Assembly (NCBI GenBank): GCA_022264855.1
Contig: JABYQU010000002.1
Coordinates: 248,001 to 312,000, forward strand
DNA from: Lenzites betulinus
Lineage: Eukaryota; Basidiomycota; Agaricomycetes; Polyporales; Polyporaceae
DNA: 64,000 nucleotides
Direction: 5' to 3'
Part shown: positions 1 to 11,308 of the stretch, piece by piece
Numbering within the stretch: the stretch's first letter is position 1
Layout: each line of letters starts with the position of its first letter
Position numbers and translations under genes: made by a program
Notes under the pieces: model-generated
Told to the model about the DNA's origin: nothing
Database searches by the model: none
Seen by the model: the letters and a program-made list of their open reading frames with translations, nothing else

Positions 1-1666
1 GGCGGGGGCGATGAGGGGTCTGGCAGCCCGTTCCTGGCCGCGACCGAGGATTCAACGGAGGGAGACGGCAGCGGTGGAAGCGGTGGCGACATGCCGTGTG
101 GGTGGACGTTCAAGCGTGACCGGGATCGGGGACCCTCCTCCGCACGATGATTCTGCTCTGCAGAGTGCCCATCATAGGATTCTTCTCTCAGTGGTACGAG
201 GCGGCTGTTGGAACCAGTCCGTCTATGGCTCACAGAGTTGCCTCGCGCACGAGTGACAGTCTCTGCGGACCTAGTTTGCGTTGGGGTAAGTTCTGGGTAA
301 TCTGGAGCGGTAGGCGAGGGTGCAGGAGGCGGGAGGGAGGTCGGAGGTGGCGCAGGAGGAGGAAGTGTTGAAGACGCGCGGGGGCGCGAGCGAATGGAAG
401 GGCCGGCCGACGGACGGAGACCAGTGCTGATGTCCGCAGGAGGAAGTGGTGGTACCGACGGCGCGGCTGCCGCCGCGTAGGGATGTACTGGTGAGACTGC
501 GCCAGAGCTTGAATATGTTGAGCGCACAGAGAAGTGCGAGAGGCTGGTGTGGCTGCCATTGCGACTCAAGATACCAATCTCATCGTCGTCTGCTCTGACA
601 GTTTCGCTCGAGAGCCGCTGATCGCCATCGCGTGTTCTGGATGGTGACCGCTCTGATGTTGGTGTTGTGGACATCGGCGAAGACGGTCGAGTGGAGTCGC
701 TCGAGACAGATGCAGAGGAGGAAGCATATACGGACGACGGCGAGTGGGGTGGGAGGGGAATGTCGTATACGACGCTTAGGATGTTCATCCGGTCGAAATA
801 CGTATCATGCTGCGCCGCGAAAGGGTCGAGTATGACACTCAGATTAGAGGGCGAGGACGAGCGAGGACACCACTCACGATAGACTTCAGCCGTTGTACTT
901 CCTCTTCCTGCGCGACCACACTTCTCCGCCTGCCATTCCGTCGTCTCGCGTCTGTGCTGTCCTCGCCACGCATAACCCGCTCCATAACCTCGCTCAGCAG
1001 CGCAACGCTCCGTGCGTACGCCATCACCGCGCCGTACGGATCGTCGTTTGTAGAGTCCAGTTTGACGGCCTCTCGGGCAAGCGCGAGGGCGCGCGTCAGT
1101 GCCTTTCGCGAGGACGGTCGTTGGCCTGACGGCCTGGGCTCGACGTTTGGCGGGAGCAGTAGCCTGTCGTTCGTTGCATCTGGCATCGGTGCTGGAGGTT
1201 GCGGCGGCGGGGGGCGCAGCATCGATCGCGGTGGCGAGTCGGCGAGGTTGTCGGCAGAGGTTGAGGCACCGGTCGGGGCAGGCGAGGGATATCCAGTAGT
1301 GGAGGCAGAGGCGTAGCGTGCTTGAGAAAAAGCAGTAACTGCAGCCAGACTGGGGGAGGGAGTGGGGCGGGCGTATGGCGAGTTCATGCTGGGAACATCT
1401 GCGCCTGATCCTGATGCATCTGGCATCCCATCATAGGTCTCGTAGCGTGATAGGCCTGCGACCGGGAGACTAGGTATGGGCTGCGAAGGTGGCGGACCGG
1501 GCGGTGGCGGAGGGGTATGTCCCGCGGTTGAGCGACGGCGCGACGCGAAGGAGGAGGAGGAAGGGGTAGCTACCGGGGAAGTTGCAGCGCCGTTAAGCGC
1601 CGTGGTGTTCCAGTCGCGACCGCGGTGGACAGCGGACACCGGGCGGGTGTCGTACTCGAGCTCCAT
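1..1666 (-). CDS. MIT-domain protein, C-terminal part beyond the window
   Basis: Partial gene read leftwards off the window edge. Exon 1 is 1666-878 and exon 2 begins at 809; the GTGAGT donor and GCGCAG acceptor join in phase. The start is the ATG of MELEYDTRP at 1666. The first ~190 residues are Pro/Ser-rich and low complexity. They are followed by a helical segment (ALTRALALAREAVKLDS, then YARSVALLSEVMERV) that matches the MIT (microtubule-interacting and transport) three-helix pattern; its third helix is completed in exon 2 by HDTYFDRMNILSVVYDIP. The rest of exon 2 is Ser/Pro/Arg-rich and disordered. MIT domains in other proteins bind ESCRT-III tails and act in endosomal sorting or cytokinesis; applying that here is inference. 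The large overlapping plus-strand reading frame over the same DNA looks like a compositional shadow. Confidence 0.72.
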
Positions 1667-2967
1667 CGTGCACGTCGGGGGGAAGAGCAGGGCGAAGGAG
1701 GCCCCGCGTTCGCGAGCGGGAGAGACGTGTGTCTGCGTCGGGCAGGGCGTTCGTCACGCGCTGAACGAGGCGAGTTGCTTGTTGGAGCAAACAAAGGGCC
1801 TGTTTAGGCTAGCAGCGCGGCCCGTGCTATTGTTCAGATACAAGCCAGGCGAGACGGAAGCAGGGGAGGTGCAGCAGGTGCAGCAGTGGAGGGCAGCGAA
1901 GGACGGGTTGTTGGGTTTGGAATGCCGGCCGGTGGTGCGGTTGGGTCGCGAGCGCGGGACAGGCTATATCGGTTGCGGCGCGCCACAACAATATGCGCGT
2001 GAGATAGCAGGTTATGAAAGATCGATCGTGTTGGACCAGGTCTGCATAAGTGGCTGGGCGGGGGCCGTCGGGGAGGATGCGGAGGACGACGAGGGCGGGC
2101 GAGTGGGCGGAGGGAAGGAGCGGAGGGCAAGTGGAGGAAAGAGGAAGGAGCAGGCACAGCAGCCGGCCACCCGCGACAAGTGCGACAAGTTCTCCTCGAG
2201 CCCGACGCTCGACGCTGCAGTTTCCAACGTCCTCGCTGCCGTCAGGTTCAACTTCCAACTTCCCACAGCCGACTCCATCTTCTCGACCCGACCCTCGGCT
2301 CGACCCGCCCACGTTTCCACCTCAACCCAACCTCGACCCGCCGCTCGCGGCGTCGTATGCACATCATATAAGCTTATGTCTGGCCACTCTGCGCAACCAC
2401 CCGCGCTCCTTGCTAGGCTCGGGGATAATGAAGCATCCCACCGTCGGCTTCGGCCTTCGCCCTGTGTGAATCTCGTCCCAGCATCACGAATCTCACCTGC
2501 CTCTAGCCCGCAATGTCGACGCGGCATACACGTCTCAATTCAATTCTGATCATCAACCCATTCTCGCGACTCGCGAGCTTTCCCCTGCCATCAGTATCTT
2601 CTCTGCACTCCAAACTCAGCTAGCACAAGTTTTGCCTGTCCTGCGAAATTCGAACACGTCCCTCGTCCCTCGCCATCACGCGCGCTTTGCAAAGCAAACA
2701 GAATGAACTATTACGCGATCCAAACGAGCGGAGATCGTGGAGCTACCGGGTGGGTGTACAGAACACTCGGTCAAAAGAGCGTAGCGAGAGGAGCAATGGC
2801 GATCGAACCAAAACAAACATCGGGGCCTAGTAGACGAAACATCTGTAGTATATCATCCGGAATAAGCCACGACCAGTGGGCAACAACGAAGGGGAGGGTC
2901 CAGACGAACAGGGTATACCAATCATGGAACGGTTTTCGGTGACACCACCACAATGTGATGGCGCGGA
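1667..2967. other. Intergenic region, no gene recognised
   Basis: This stretch lies between the start of the MIT-domain gene and the stop of the septin gene, so it should hold the MIT gene promoter and the septin 3' end. It is GC-rich at its left end and rich in CT/CCT runs from about 2220 to 2680. An open frame across 1476-2549 on the plus strand is long only because of GC-rich composition and matches no family that I recognise. Confidence 0.5.
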
Positions 2968-4704
2968 TCACTCGCGGAACTCCGACTGCGAGCCTTGTGC
3001 AGCAAGCCGGCTCTCGAGATTCCTGTGGGTATGACATCAGTATCTTTCAGCCATGTGGTCGAGCTGCCATCGCAGTAAAACTCACCTGAGCGACTCTTCC
3101 TTCGCCAGTAGCTCCTGCCTCTTCTCGTTGATCTCGCGCTGCACCCGAAGCTCGATCTCGCGCAGCTATGCGAGAGGCCATCAGCGGCATGTCGGGAAGC
3201 CAGCCCTAGATAACGTACCTTCTCCTCCTCCCTGCGAAGCTGCTCCTCTTTGAGACGCACGCTCTGGTTGGCCAACTCCTCGGGCAGAATTGACGAATCC
3301 CTACAACCATTTGTGAGTTGAATTATCAAGGCAGAAGCTAAAACTCCACGCACTGGGTGTCGGAGTGGACAGTCCTGGAGAGCTTCTCGGTACGGTACGT
3401 CTCATAGAGAACGTCGTGGGTGAGGGCCTTGAGGTCGGCCAGATGAGTGCTATAGTTATGTTCGTTAGAGCATGGCCCCGGGATATGTCGTTGTCTACGC
3501 ACTTGAGCAGAGCACCACGAAGACGGCTGAAGTCGCAGTGCTTCGGGTTGTCGACCTCAGCAACACCCCACGGGTAGATCCTAGCGCGCACAGGCTGCCC
3601 GTCGATCTCAATTTCCTCTTCCGAACCGATGATAGAGAAGGGCATCATCGCCTGTGGTCCACAGTAAGTGGGAGCCGTATCTTTTGTGGCGCTGCACTTA
3701 CGCGAAGCTCGCTGTTGTCCTGGATGGTGTCTTCGTCGTCTTCCTCTACGTCGTAGGGGAAGTTGTAAACGGGGATATCGTAGTACTCGATGTCCTCCAT
3801 GACCTATGAAACATATGTCAGTAGCTCATCCATTTCAATTCGTCTTATCACTGACCCGCTTCTTGAAGCCGCGGAGCTCGCTCGGCGTCAGGGAGTCGGC
3901 CTTGCCCACGACGGGAATAACATTCACGCGAGGGGAGAGGCGACGCATCAGCTCGATATCCATTTCCCTCAGTCTGCGCGTCGTTGAGTTGATGAAATGC
4001 CAGGTTTGGTGGCGAATTTGAACACTTACGCATGACCAGTGGGGGAGACAAAGTAGAGCAGAGCGTGCACCCGGTTGTCACGGAAGCGCGGGTTACGCTT
4101 GATACGAGACTCCTCCGCAAGAATGTCGTCGTACTGGCGCTCAAGGTAGCCAACGATTTCCTGGAACCTGTTTGAAATATGGTTGAATATGGAGGCCCTC
4201 GGACTGGAATTAAACCGAGACTGGAATTAAACCGAGACATACGCGAACTCGTTGTCGATGTTGTCGCCGAACCCAGGCGTGTCAACGATTGTCAAGGCAA
4301 TGCGGACACCGTCCTCCTCGAGTTCTATAGGTCACAGTTGGCGTGTGTGATGGTTGTGAAATGCAGAGACACGTACCGACGTTGGCGGGCTTGATCTTGA
4401 TGCCCTCCTCGACGTGAGCAGTTTCAGGGCTGTCGCAGACCTTGTGGGGGAGCACCTCATGCTCGCAAAGGGTGTTCACAAAGGTCGTGCGGCCGGTACC
4501 AGAAGCACCTGAGATAGCACAAATGAGTCAACGTTTGGTCAGGACGCGTTGCAGAAACGCGTAAACGCGAATGCAACATAGCCGTGCGCTCGCGTTGGCA
4601 GCAGAAACGGGCGGTTGCGGACGAGGACACTTACCGACGACCATGACGGTGAACTGGACACCCTTCTTGACCTTGTTGCCCCTGCGTCTGCCGGCGAAAG
4701 ACAT
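2968..4704 (-). CDS. CDC11: Septin, Cdc11/AspA type
   Basis: Eleven exons (4704-4635, 4508-4377, 4324-4243, 4167-4030, 3973-3856, 3803-3702, 3651-3503, 3449-3354, 3300-3219, 3165-3086, 3022-2968) give a 367-residue septin. The start MSFAGRRRG is chosen because it fits the family N-terminus; upstream in-frame Mets lie in leader sequence. Visible parts are a basic stretch (GNKVKKGVQFTV), a P-loop GASGTGRTT, the G3 motif DTPG, the G4-like motif GKAD, the septin unique element and a short C-terminal coiled coil rich in Glu, Arg and Lys. Septins polymerise into membrane-bound filaments at bud necks, septa and hyphal tips. The P-loop has Arg where active GTPases have Lys, a feature of the Cdc11 branch, so weak or absent nucleotide hydrolysis is inferred. 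It shares a short promoter with MSH1. Confidence 0.93.
4202..4235. repeat. Tandem 17-bp duplication inside a septin intron
   Basis: The unit GACTGGAATTAAACCGA occurs twice with no spacer (4202-4218 and 4219-4235) in the intron between septin exons 3 and 4. The intron is 75 nt with the duplication and would be 58 nt without it, close to its neighbours. The perfect match suggests a recent slippage or duplication event. Confidence 0.9.
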
Positions 4705-4909
4705 AGTGTAGTGAGGATGGAGGGGGAGAGAGACTGAACGACGTGGACGACCGCGTTTTCGTCGTAGAGGGGAAGTTTCGGTGGTCGCACTCTCCCTGCT
4801 TGGCTTGAAACTCCGACTGTAGTCGGCGCCTATCCGCAACTGTTCCCTGCCCAGTACGGGCGCCTGTTGCCTGCTGAATTCACTGCCAGTCTGCTCCGCT
4901 CTCTCGCGC
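4705..4909. promoter_or_regulatory. Divergent promoter between septin and MSH1
   Basis: Only 205 bp separate the start codons of the septin (minus) and MSH1 (plus), so both 5' leaders and core promoters must lie here or overlap. I see no TATA box. The presence of a promoter is inferred from gene layout only. Confidence 0.5.
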
Positions 4910-7900
4910 ATGGTCGCGCTCTTCCACCGCCCTCCTCCATGCCCCTCCTTCGCATGCCGCGCTAGAAGATCGCTTTCTGCACAGTATCTCAGACACTTTA
5001 CTTCAACGCGTGTTCAGCGCGCGTCCGACGCTGAGGGGCCGGCGGTCGCGCTGCTCAAGAAACCCAATGTGACCAGGAAGAAATATGCCCAGCTCCCAGC
5101 TTCACGCGTCCTGGAGGACGGGTCTGTCGCGCCTCCATTAGCAGGATGGAATGGCGGACATAGTCAGCCCATACGTGCGCGCGAGAACACGACCTCCATT
5201 TGTGCGCCATCTCTTGCATGGCAATATATCTCATTCCTCTGACCGACCGTCCGACTTCGCTGCATGCGTCAGCGTATCATGAGCCCCCGTCTTCATCTGA
5301 TGAGCAGCCGCATAGCTCCGAAGCACCAGCTGGAATGGAAGGCGATATGGGGTTGGGCCTCACCAAGGCAGGCAAACCGCGGAAAAGACGGGCGCGGCGC
5401 GTCCCTCTAGCCGAGGCAAATAACATAGAGTCCACTACCCCGGAGGCTATCTCGGATGCGTCCCCTCCACCCAGAGCGCGTAGCAAAAGTAATATACAAG
5501 TTATACAAGGTGACAAGAGAAATATTCGAGCAAAGATTCAAGTGCTGATACAACACTTGGTAGAGACTGAACCTCCGACAACTCCTTTGGCTATCGAAGT
5601 ATTGGATAATCTTGCAAGATACCCTCACTGCATATTATTGACTAGAGTAGGACAGTTTTACGAGGTACGAGTCTGTTCTGTGGAAGAATAATTCTCGGTC
5701 GCTTACTCACTAGCTCCAAATAGTCGTATTTCGACCAAGCCGCCGAAGTATCTCGCTTATTGAACATCAAGTTAACCAAGAAGACATGGAGCAGTCAGCG
5801 CATCCTGATGTGTGGCTTTCCGCTCATGCATGTCAACAAGTACCTCAAGACGCTGGTCCAGGACCACAGTCGCTTCGTTGCTCTCTGCGAAGAGTTCCCT
5901 CGTGATCCCGCTCTGGGAGCTAGAGGGGGCTTTGACCGCAGGGTGGTGCGCATAGTCACCCCGGGCACCCTCATCGACGAGCCATTCTTGAACCCCTACG
6001 AGAACAACTATTTGCTCTCCGTGCTGCCCGCCCCGTTGCCTACGAGTTCAGTTTCCACCCCGTCATATCTGTCAACGCATCCTATCGGCTTAGCCTGGAT
6101 AGACGTGTCTACCGGGGAGTTTTACACGAAGGTGACTACTGTCGCCGGTCTCCGGGACGAGCTTGTTCGCATAAGACCTAAGGAGGTCATCCTCGATCAA
6201 CGACTCTCTGGCGACGAAGAGAACCCGGTGGTGCGAGCGGTTGCCGAGGAGGGTTGCTTCCTATCCTTCATAGCCCCCGAACCCCCAGCTCACAAATCCG
6301 CGAGTTTCCCACCTGCTGAGCCTGCAAGTCCGGATGATCTTACTGTCGATGTCGAACCCTCGGGGAAATTGCTGCCGCTCGCCCTCAGCGACGAGGAAAC
6401 GGGGGCAGTGGTACTATTGACAGCGTATATGCATGCCAACCTGATGGAGCATATGCCTTTGCTCAGTTCACCAGCGAGAGAGGCTACCAGTAGTCGGATG
6501 CAGATCGACTCCCACACCGTCAAGGCTCTCGAGATCCGAGAGGGCATTCGCGAGGGTGGGACGACCGGTAGCTTGCTGAGTGTCATTAAACGCACGACTA
6601 CCTCCAGCGGTACCCGGCTCTTGGCGCGTTGGCTCTGTAAGTACGCTGCTCACAACCTGAATAGCGCAACTCATCCTGTTTAATGCAGGCTCTCCAAGCA
6701 CATCGGTGACCGAAATCAATGCCCGCCAGTCCCTTGTCGCCTTCTTCCATGCCAGACCCTTTTTGCGGCAAGATCTCGTGCAGGTTTTGCGCGACGCAGA
6801 AGACGCTACGCGCATCGTGCAGAAACTACTTCTTGGTCGGGGAGGGTTCTGCGACCTCTCCTCCATCTGCGCAACGGTGGAAGTCTGGTCGTCCATCAAG
6901 GAGATGATTCTCATGGAACGGAAAATGACGGGCAAGGAGAACAATCCGGTGGATAACACTCAGTGGGCCAGCGTCGTTGCGCTCTTGGACAGGTTGAGCG
7001 ACTTGGGCGACCTGGCGGGCAAGATTCGCATGGCGCTAGCGCAGCGCGAGGCAGTTAGCTATGAAGACGAGTCGGCGGAGGCTCTGCCTTCTATGTCGTC
7101 CTCGCTGCAATCACGCGACCCGAGAAACCCGCTGGGACTCGTGGAATGGACCATCAAGCCCGAGTGTGTATACGTTCACTTCTGTGTGATACGTCCAGTG
7201 ACTGACGAATCGCAGGTTTTCAGTACAGCTTACCCAGCTACACGCCTCCCTTCAATCGCTCCTCGCTGAGAGAGATGAACTCGAGCGTCGATTACAGCAA
7301 GAGTACAGTGAGCACCGCCGTCCTGGTTACGAAGCCAACGTATTGACCCTTCCTGGGAAAGGTGTTCCTTCCTTAACGCTTCGTGCATCACCCGGACAAG
7401 GCATGCATGTCCACATAGCGCGCAAGAAGGAGGCCGCGAAATTGAAGGGCACCAAAGACTTCGTTACACTGTCCGAAAGTGGCTCGACATGCACGTTCTT
7501 TAACCGGGTAGGAAGCTTATCCCCGCCCGTTTCTCCCTCTCATAAACGTCCAACATGGTCATAGGAATGGTCTCGGCTTGCATCCCGGATCAGCGAAACC
7601 ACGTTTTCCATCGGTACTGCTGAGAAGGAGGCCTTCGAGCAGCTTCGCACCGAGGTTTGTCGTGTGGCCCGAAATCAGTCGACTTTGCTGAACGATACCA
7701 GGTGCTCGCAAATTCGAGACATCTGAGGCGCAATGCTCGCATTGTTGATGAGCTGGATGTTACGCTTGCTTTCGCAGACCTCGCAGTGGAGATGCGACTG
7801 GTGAGACCCATCGTATCGGAAGGGTGAGCACCGTTGTACTGAGTTGCCGCATGAGGGGCAGCTCACTCTTCATACACAGGACATCGTACCACGTCGTCAA

Positions 7901-8784
7901 CGGCCGCCACCCAACAGTGGAACTTGGCCTCATGACGTCCGGACGCGGTTTTACGCCGAATACTGTGACGTTCACCCCCGACTCTCAGCTGCACATCATC
8001 ACAGGGCCCAACATGGCGGGAAAGTCGACGCTGCTCCGGCAGACCGCGCTCATCGCCATCCTGGCGCAAATCGGATCGTTCGTTCCCGCAGAGTCCGCCG
8101 AGATCGGAATCGTCGACAGAGTGTTTTCCCGCGTAGGCGCGAAGGACGATTTGTTCCGGGACCGCAGCACGTTCATGGTCGAAATGCTCGAAGCCGGTGA
8201 TATCCTTCGACGTGCCACCCCGCGTAGCTTGGTAAGCCCAGTACTCAAGGGACTCCTCCGAGACTCTGAGTGACGACTGGTCGATTCTCATAGGTCATCA
8301 TGGACGAGGTAGGCAGAGGGACCACCGTCGAGGACGGATTGGCTATCGCATTCGCGACGGTCCATCACCTGGTATCCGTGAACGGCTGTAGAGCGATGTT
8401 CGCTACCCATTTCCACGAGCTGGCGGACATGCTCGGCCACGACCCCGTTACACACAGAGGCCAGGGGCCGTTCTCGAACATCGCTTTCTCATGCACAGAC
8501 GTCGACGAGATCGAGGTGCGTGCTCGTGCTGGGGTGGTTGTTGGAATCGACTGACTTGGCGTGCTGTGCAGAACGGCGACTTCGCCTATTCGCACCGGTT
8601 GCGTCCCGGTGTGAATCGCGACAGTCATGGGCTCAAAGTGGCGCAGCTGGCGGGCATGCCCGAGGCTGCGGTTGGCGTCGCACAGTCGGCGCTTAGATGG
8701 CTCAAGGAACGTTCGGCGGAGCGCTCTACTCGTGGTGTCGAGCTTCATGCTCTTGGCCAGGCGTTGGCGTCCGACCAGACGTGA
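4910..8784 (+). CDS. MSH1: DNA mismatch repair protein MSH1 (mitochondrial MutS homologue)
   Basis: Ten exons (4910-5174, 5273-5664, 5724-6636, 6689-7163, 7216-7507, 7565-7654, 7702-7823, 7880-8231, 8294-8515, 8572-8784) join in phase to about 1111 residues. The N-terminus is Arg/Ser-rich and basic without acidic residues early on, as expected of a mitochondrial presequence. Domain I carries the mismatch-wedge motif FYE in [12 protein letters not shown]. The core and clamp regions follow, then the ATPase: Walker [10 protein letters not shown], signature region [13 protein letters not shown], Walker [12 protein letters not shown] and the ATHFHEL motif. Fungal Msh1 binds mismatches and stabilises mitochondrial DNA. 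All key residues are present. The first intron (5175-5272, 98 nt) is the least certain junction. Confidence 0.93.
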
Positions 8785-10044
8785 GATCGCGGGGCTCGTG
8801 GTTACGATGCTCCCAGGGCCATAGTGCGTACATGCGTAATGCTATGTCTTGATCCGCGTGGTACAACCCCCGGCCAGTCGGGACTCACCAACACCTGCTG
8901 CCTCGACTTTGTATTCCGCTCGATCGTACTCGATCACGGTCCTTTTAATTTTGAACCCCATATCGCTAAAATCTGGTCTCACCGAGTTCGACGAGCGAGT
9001 AATGCTGCGCAGGAGAACGTGTTGTGTGCAAGGCGACGAACAGTTACTCCAATTGGTGAACACGGTCCGTTACCTGCGTCCCAGGTTCACGGCACACAAA
9101 CAAGCGGTACGTCATTGATCCAACTTCGGAGCCTATTCAGCTGAACCTGTGCTTCTAGGTGAGGTGCTGGCAACAACGAAGGTCCCCCCGTTCGGAAGAT
9201 CAAATGCGCAGAAGGAGCTCATGATTCAAGTTTCGCAGACAAAATAGAGGCCCCCGTCGGTTGCTCCAAAGCACCGATTGGTCTGCTACAGAACAGATTT
9301 CGGAGCTTCGCTGCCAGTGCGCAACGCGCGTCGCGTGTGCTCACCCGGTGGACCCATCTATTACCAAGCTATATGGATATATTCTTTTGTAGTCCTCAGT
9401 CGCCACGGCACGGATGCGCTCAGCGGCCGTGCATCTCACAGTGCTCCAACCGAAACGACAAAGAGAGAAACCCCGGACCCCGCCAGGACTGCAGCGTTCA
9501 GCGCCCATTATTTGGCAAATCGCGAGAAATCTCTGGTCTAGCTTTGATCTCTTCCAGTCAGGGCCCATCGCTTCCGGGTTCCGTTCATTGCCAACACAGG
9601 CGTTCTTCGTGAGTGTTCTCCGTCAATTTCCGTGTGATGTTTTGGCATCACGGTGCTGAGGACTTGTGCTCAATCTCTTTGTTCTACGATAGGCAAGCAA
9701 GCTGGCCCGCCGAACCGGGCCTGCAGGCTAGCAGCGGACAATGAAACGATGTATATCATACGACGCAGATCGACTTAGAAAGGACGCGTCGCACCGGTGG
9801 TCGATTGTTCTCCACCACGCTCTAACCTGATTCAGCCCACAATTGCTTCTGACTCGACGGATCCGACAGTCTGAGTCGCATACTCCTCCCACAGTTCACA
9901 AATCTGGGTAGCGCAAGGCAGCCTCACCTTCGGTAAAATTCTACACTCCGTCTATCGATGGTCCAGGCGCTCCTGCCGCCGCTTGGATTGGAGGTGAGCC
10001 CTGTTGACCGACTGTGCAGCACTTAAAAGGAACGCTCATTTTCA
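8785..10044. other. Gap without a recognisable gene
   Basis: About 1.26 kb between MSH1 and the next gene. It holds only short overlapping frames on both strands, none with a recognised motif or a convincing intron-exon structure. A minus-strand frame ending near 8842 has somewhat protein-like composition but no partner exons that I could find. The right end probably contains the promoter of the next gene (AT-rich TTAAAAGG at about 10023-10030). Confidence 0.4.
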
Positions 10045-10563
10045 ATGCGAGTGTGCAGTCAAGTTTCCAGCCCTCATCTTCCTAAGCGCGTTCGCTGTCC
10101 CCTGTACCGCCAACCCGCCTTATCACGGTGCGCACCTTCGTTTCATGCTTTGAAACACCTACTTTGAAAGCTGATACGTAGACTTCAGCTTTTCCCGATG
10201 GCTCGCGATCCTCTCCTCGTTACGGGCTTGGAAATTCTCGCCCAAAAGCTACCCAATCAGACGGGTGTTATGTTCGAGGCGTCAGTGGTTGAGGCCGAAG
10301 CCTTGTTCGGTATCAACGACGAAGGCTATTCGGTTGTATTCGAAAAAAAGGGGTATACCGCGACGGGTTTCAAGAATATCCACTACTCTATAGCGATTGT
10401 GAAGAACGAGAAAGATATCGGCATACCGAAACTCAACGTCTACGTCGTCAACCCCTCCACCGATATGACAGTCAATCGCAAGGCGGCGGTCGATGGTGTC
10501 AACCACCTGCTGCGCGCTCCCGAAACAGTGCTCATGTCAAATCAGAAGGTCCTCGCGTCATAG
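10045..10563 (+). CDS. Small protein of unknown function
   Basis: I do not recognise this protein. The second exon (10182-10563) has clear coding character and runs from LQLFPMARDPLL to a stop after NQKVLAS. It is a soluble, mixed alpha/beta-like sequence with no membrane segment. One exon upstream (10045-10127) joins in phase through a 54-nt GT-AG intron and gives 154 residues starting MRVCSQVSS; a start at 10198 (MARDPLL, 121 residues) is equally possible. In another frame, 10058-10126 encodes a hydrophobic stretch resembling a signal peptide, but it does not join to the downstream frame in phase. The N-terminus is therefore unsettled. The gene sits at the left end of the accessory-looking stretch. 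Confidence 0.45.
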
Positions 10564-11308
10564 ATACCAACGAGTCTAGGACTCAGTACACCAGTAAGTG
10601 TTGTACATTGGGATCGGGACCAATCCGAGATAGTAACGACTAGTATCTTCGGTGTTCGCAGCTCTAGGATCTAACTCATGGGAGGTCACGCAAGTTGTCA
10701 GATGATCAGCTCGCCGTACGGCCCGTACCCGAGTCTCCGGAGTCCCTATTATTGGCAGCGTCCCAAGTACTAAAGAGTCACCGCGTACTGTTTGCGACAA
10801 TCACTGTGTATTCTTTTCGGTTATTCGGTTATGGATATATTCACTCTGGAGTTTGGACTTCTTGTTGAATTTTGGCTGGCAGCGCCTGCCAGCGCACGGG
10901 TGCGTTTCGCAATTGGGGAGAGTTGGGGATCCAGAGGGATCCGGCCGGTGTCGGATGATCGACCCGCTCAAGCTCGCGCTCAAGCCTCAAATTGTGTACA
11001 AATACTTCTAGAATAAAGTATTACTTTGCGGCGTATATTCATAATAATTATAGTCGGGAAGCTGAAACCACGGTTCGGATAATCGATAAATACCGCGATG
11101 TTGCGATCCTGCTCAGACTACCACGGCTTGTTAACTTCTGTCACCACCAGTGCAGTTCAACTCGGGTACTGCCTACCGCTCATCGCTCATCGCCTCCAAG
11201 GCGCAAAACAACCGGTCTATTGACGTCTGAGTACTGAGTCTTAGCCTCACTCAGTACTATAACCATACACTACCTGTCTCCTACGCCTGTGGCACCTGGT
11301 TTACAGAT
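10564..11308. other. Intergenic, nothing recognised
   Basis: About 745 bp with relatively AT-rich patches around 10980-11100, such as the TTACTTTG and AATAATTATAG runs. Presumably it holds the 3' end of the small unknown gene and the promoter of the kinase-like gene. No coding exon or RNA gene was seen. Confidence 0.4.

Noticed and set aside
1476..2549. 357-residue plus-strand open frame over the MIT gene start and upstream region
   Set aside because: GC-rich compositional frame, overlaps the start of the MIT-domain gene on the other strand, lacks any motif and has very skewed residue content.
8842..9063. Minus-strand frame with protein-like composition next to MSH1
   Set aside because: No start context, no partner exons and no family similarity that I can recognise.
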